A DNA stretch of 64,000 nucleotides from the NCBI GenBank assembly GCA_017442155.1, contig JAFSAU010000015.1:1-64000 (forward strand), given 5' to 3'. Under the pieces are notes generated by a model. The model saw only the letters and a program-made list of their open reading frames with translations. It was not told the DNA's origin and did not search any database. The stretch is from Clostridia bacterium (GTDB lineage Bacteria; Bacillota; Clostridia; UMGS1883; UMGS1540). The position numbers and the translations under genes are program-made. The first letter of the stretch is position 1; every line of letters starts with the position of its first letter. Positions 62,205-64,000 of the stretch are shown piece after piece.

Positions 62205-64000
62205 ATGAAAAAGAGTATTATCGTAACGGTCTCATTCATTGTTACGTTTTTGCTGATGCTATCCGGTCAGCGTCTCACCCAGTATGATATCGAGGCCGGA
62301 CGGACAGCGCCGGCAGATATCTATGCCCCGCGGGAAATTGTGGACAAAGTGACGACAGAAAAGCGTCGGGCAGAGGCAGAGGCAGGTTTCCAGGACAAGT
62401 TTGAGATTTCGGCTGATCTGAGCCAGGCCTCGGAAGAGGCACTGTCGGGGTTGATTGCCTTTGTCGGGGAACAGCGGACTAACAACAGCGTGTTCCGGCA
62501 GACGCGATACGAAGGCGTGGATATTTCGATGCTGCTTGAAATGCGTGACGAGGAATGGAACACGCTGACAGATGCGCTTTCAAAGGTACAGGCAGAACTT
62601 TTGGGAAACGGAATCTCCGATAAAACCGCGGCACTGGAGGAAGCCCGTGCTCTTCTGGCAGAAAAAACGGAAAATGTGAATGCGGGCATTGCTGCTTTGG
62701 ATGTGACACTGCGGGAAAATATGGTGTTCAGTCCGGAAAAAACAGAAGAGTCCCGTCAGGCATTACGGGAGAGTGTGGAAGAGGTTACGTATAAACCGAA
62801 TCAGGTGATTGTGCGAAAGGGCGATGTGGTGACTCAGGCACAGTATGAGGTGCTTTCGGACCTCGGAATGGTAGCTTCGGGAGAAGCCTCCACCGATGTG
62901 CTGGGCGGTGTGGGAACGGCAGTTCTGCTTCTGTTTTGCTACGGAATTTTATACATGTATCTGCGGCGGTACGCCCACGAATATCTGAAGAGCGACGGGT
63001 TGCTCCTCATGATTGCTGTTATTTTCGCCCTTACGGTACTGCTCTGCACCGTCGGAGCAGGGACACTCAGCCCGTACCTTTTGCCTATTGTTGCAGGGAC
63101 GGCACTTTTGGCAATTTTGCTGGACATTCGTTTTGCGATTACATATAATGCGGTGATTTCCTTTCTGGCCGTGTTGATATTTGAGGGGGACGTGTACTGT
63201 CTGGCCTGTCTCCTTTTATCCGGAACGTTGTCCACCTTTATATTCACACGCCCCGGCCTGCGTCACAAATTGGTTTTTTCAGCGGCAATACAGATGCTGT
63301 ATCAGTTCGGACTGTATTTTGCCGTTGGGGTTCTGGAGGGCTTGGAGTTGCAAAATGCGCTGGTACGAGGTCTGTACGGTCTCGGCGCCGGGATGATAAC
63401 CTCTGTAATTATTATCGGTACGCTGCCATTCTGGGAGTATGCCTTTGACGTGACGACGCCCTTTAAGCTTCTGGAGCTGGCAAACCCTGACCAGCCGTTG
63501 CTCAAACGTCTTCTGACGGAAGCCCCCGGTACCTACCACCACAGCCTGATGGTGGGAAATCTTGCCGAGGTAGCCTGCGAAGCTGTGGGCGGAAATGCGC
63601 TTCTGGCCCGGACGGGTGCCTATTACCACGATGTGGGGAAATTGCGCCGTCCCCAGTATTTTAAGGAGAACCAGTACGCAGAGAATCCCCATGAAAAAAT
63701 GAGTCCGCAGTTGAGTGCATCCATCATTCTTTCGCATGTGAAAGACGGCAGCGACCTGGCCCGGCAGTACCGTCTGCCCGGTGCAATCCGTAGTATTATT
63801 GCGTCTCATCACGGGAATTCTCTTGTTTCCTTCTTTTATCATAAAGAAAAGATTGAAAATGACGGTATAGCGGATGAGGCAAAATTCCGGTACAGCGGTC
63901 CCCGGCCGAGAACGTGTGAGGAAGCCATCGTAATGCTGGCGGATTCTGTGGAGGCGGCGGTGCGGTCGCTGGAGGAAAAGGAGGAAACTTCTATCCGCCA
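62205..64000 (+). CDS. pgpH: Cyclic-di-AMP phosphodiesterase PgpH (7TMR-HD), cut by window end
   Basis: 598 residues visible; the family is about 700-750, so the C-terminus lies beyond the window. After a signal-like helix comes the extracellular 7TMR-HDED domain (about 30-230, ending KPNQVIVRKGDVVTQAQYEV). About seven helices follow (235-425), then the HD domain: APGTYHHSLMVGNLAEVAC and GAYYHDVGKLRRPQYF with the metal His-Asp pair, and SHHGNSLVSFFYHKE. It hydrolyses c-di-AMP to pApA. The start has AGAGGTAC 8 bases upstream. Confidence 0.93.
   Translation, partial: MKKSIIVTVSFIVTFLLMLSGQRLTQYDIEAGRTAPADIYAPREIVDKVTTEKRRAEAEAGFQDKFEISADLSQASEEALSGLIAFVGEQRTNNSVFRQTRYEGVDISMLLEMRDEEWNTLTDALSKVQAELLGNGISDKTAALEEARALLAEKTENVNAGIAALDVTLRENMVFSPEKTEESRQALRESVEEVTYKPNQVIVRKGDVVTQAQYEVLSDLGMVASGEASTDVLGGVGTAVLLLFCYGILYMYLRRYAHEYLKSDGLLLMIAVIFALTVLLCTVGAGTLSPYLLPIVAGTALLAILLDIRFAITYNAVISFLAVLIFEGDVYCLACLLLSGTLSTFIFTRPGLRHKLVFSAAIQMLYQFGLYFAVGVLEGLELQNALVRGLYGLGAGMITSVIIIGTLPFWEYAFDVTTPFKLLELANPDQPLLKRLLTEAPGTYHHSLMVGNLAEVACEAVGGNALLARTGAYYHDVGKLRRPQYFKENQYAENPHEKMSPQLSASIILSHVKDGSDLARQYRLPGAIRSIIASHHGNSLVSFFYHKEKIENDGIADEAKFRYSGPRPRTCEEAIVMLADSVEAAVRSLEEKEETSIR

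Noticed and set aside
1-64000. CRISPR arrays, rRNA genes, insertion sequences or prophage genes
   Set aside because: No evenly spaced short repeats, rRNA signatures, transposase, integrase or phage structural genes were seen.

Overview
This window looks like a chromosomal segment of a spore-forming anaerobic Clostridia (Bacillota), probably an uncultured gut or rumen Oscillospirales-like or Christensenellales-like lineage. Sporulation genes (yqfC, yqfD, a ylbJ-like gene, cwlD), c-di-AMP genes (cdaA, cdaR, pgpH), the mnmG-rsmG-noc cluster, DUF1846 and DUF2508 proteins, strong AGGAGG ribosome sites and consensus sigma-A promoters all support this. Family assignments come from reading motifs by eye; no database search was run.

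Layout. 0.2-4.8 kb: tRNA-Gln, a TAXI-type TRAP transporter cassette and an AraC regulator. 5.0-18.7 kb: a long minus-strand catabolic locus. It has two paralogous secreted TIM-barrel glycosidase-like proteins (one anchored by SLH domains), a secreted carbohydrate-binding protein, an FAD oxidoreductase, three Gfo/Idh/MocA oxidoreductases, NagA and a sugar epimerase-type TIM barrel, and faces a divergent AraC regulator. 20.0-30.3 kb: a plus-strand housekeeping run (ACT protein, hom, lysC, rlmB, apgM-like, PTS-type permease, dusB, SDR, mnmG, rsmG), followed by noc. 31.2-35.6 kb: minus-strand DUF2508, cwlD, ComEA-like, DUF1846, and a P-loop/Asp23 fusion with a small partner. 35.8-37.6 kb: cdaA-cdaR. 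37.6-42.5 kb: minus-strand thioesterase, metallo-beta-lactamase-fold hydrolase, a coupled cyclase / TIM-barrel / AAC(3)-fold cassette and a GH1 glycosidase. 42.6-45.0 kb: an AT-rich pair (FAD oxidoreductase and PocR-AraC regulator) bounded by 26-bp direct repeats. 45.1-48.9 kb: cysE, a cation/proton antiporter, a CLC transporter and a small Arr-like protein. 49.0-56.0 kb: a six-gene plus-strand operon (AAC(3)-fold, NlpC/P60-like, HAD, polysaccharide deacetylase, MATE, GHL6 hydrolase). 56.1-59.7 kb: tRNA-Leu, a stalk-domain protein, a GH32-fold protein with all three catalytic motifs altered, and ylbJ. 59.8-64.0 kb: yqfC-yqfD-phoH-pgpH, the last cut by the window end.

How it fits together. The 5-18.7 kb locus would bind and cleave a polysaccharide or glycoside at the cell surface, then process unusual or oxidised sugars inside with NAD- and FAD-dependent oxidoreductases, a deacetylase and an epimerase/isomerase. 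The hom-lysC-apgM cluster is aspartate-family amino-acid synthesis, and the apgM-like protein is a candidate stand-in for homoserine kinase. CdaA and PgpH are the synthetic and degradative arms of c-di-AMP signalling.

Most unusual features: the oxidoreductase-rich glycan locus, the GH32 pseudoenzyme coupled to a sporulation membrane gene, the repeat-bounded FAD/PocR cassette, and the AAC(3)-NlpC-deacetylase-MATE operon.
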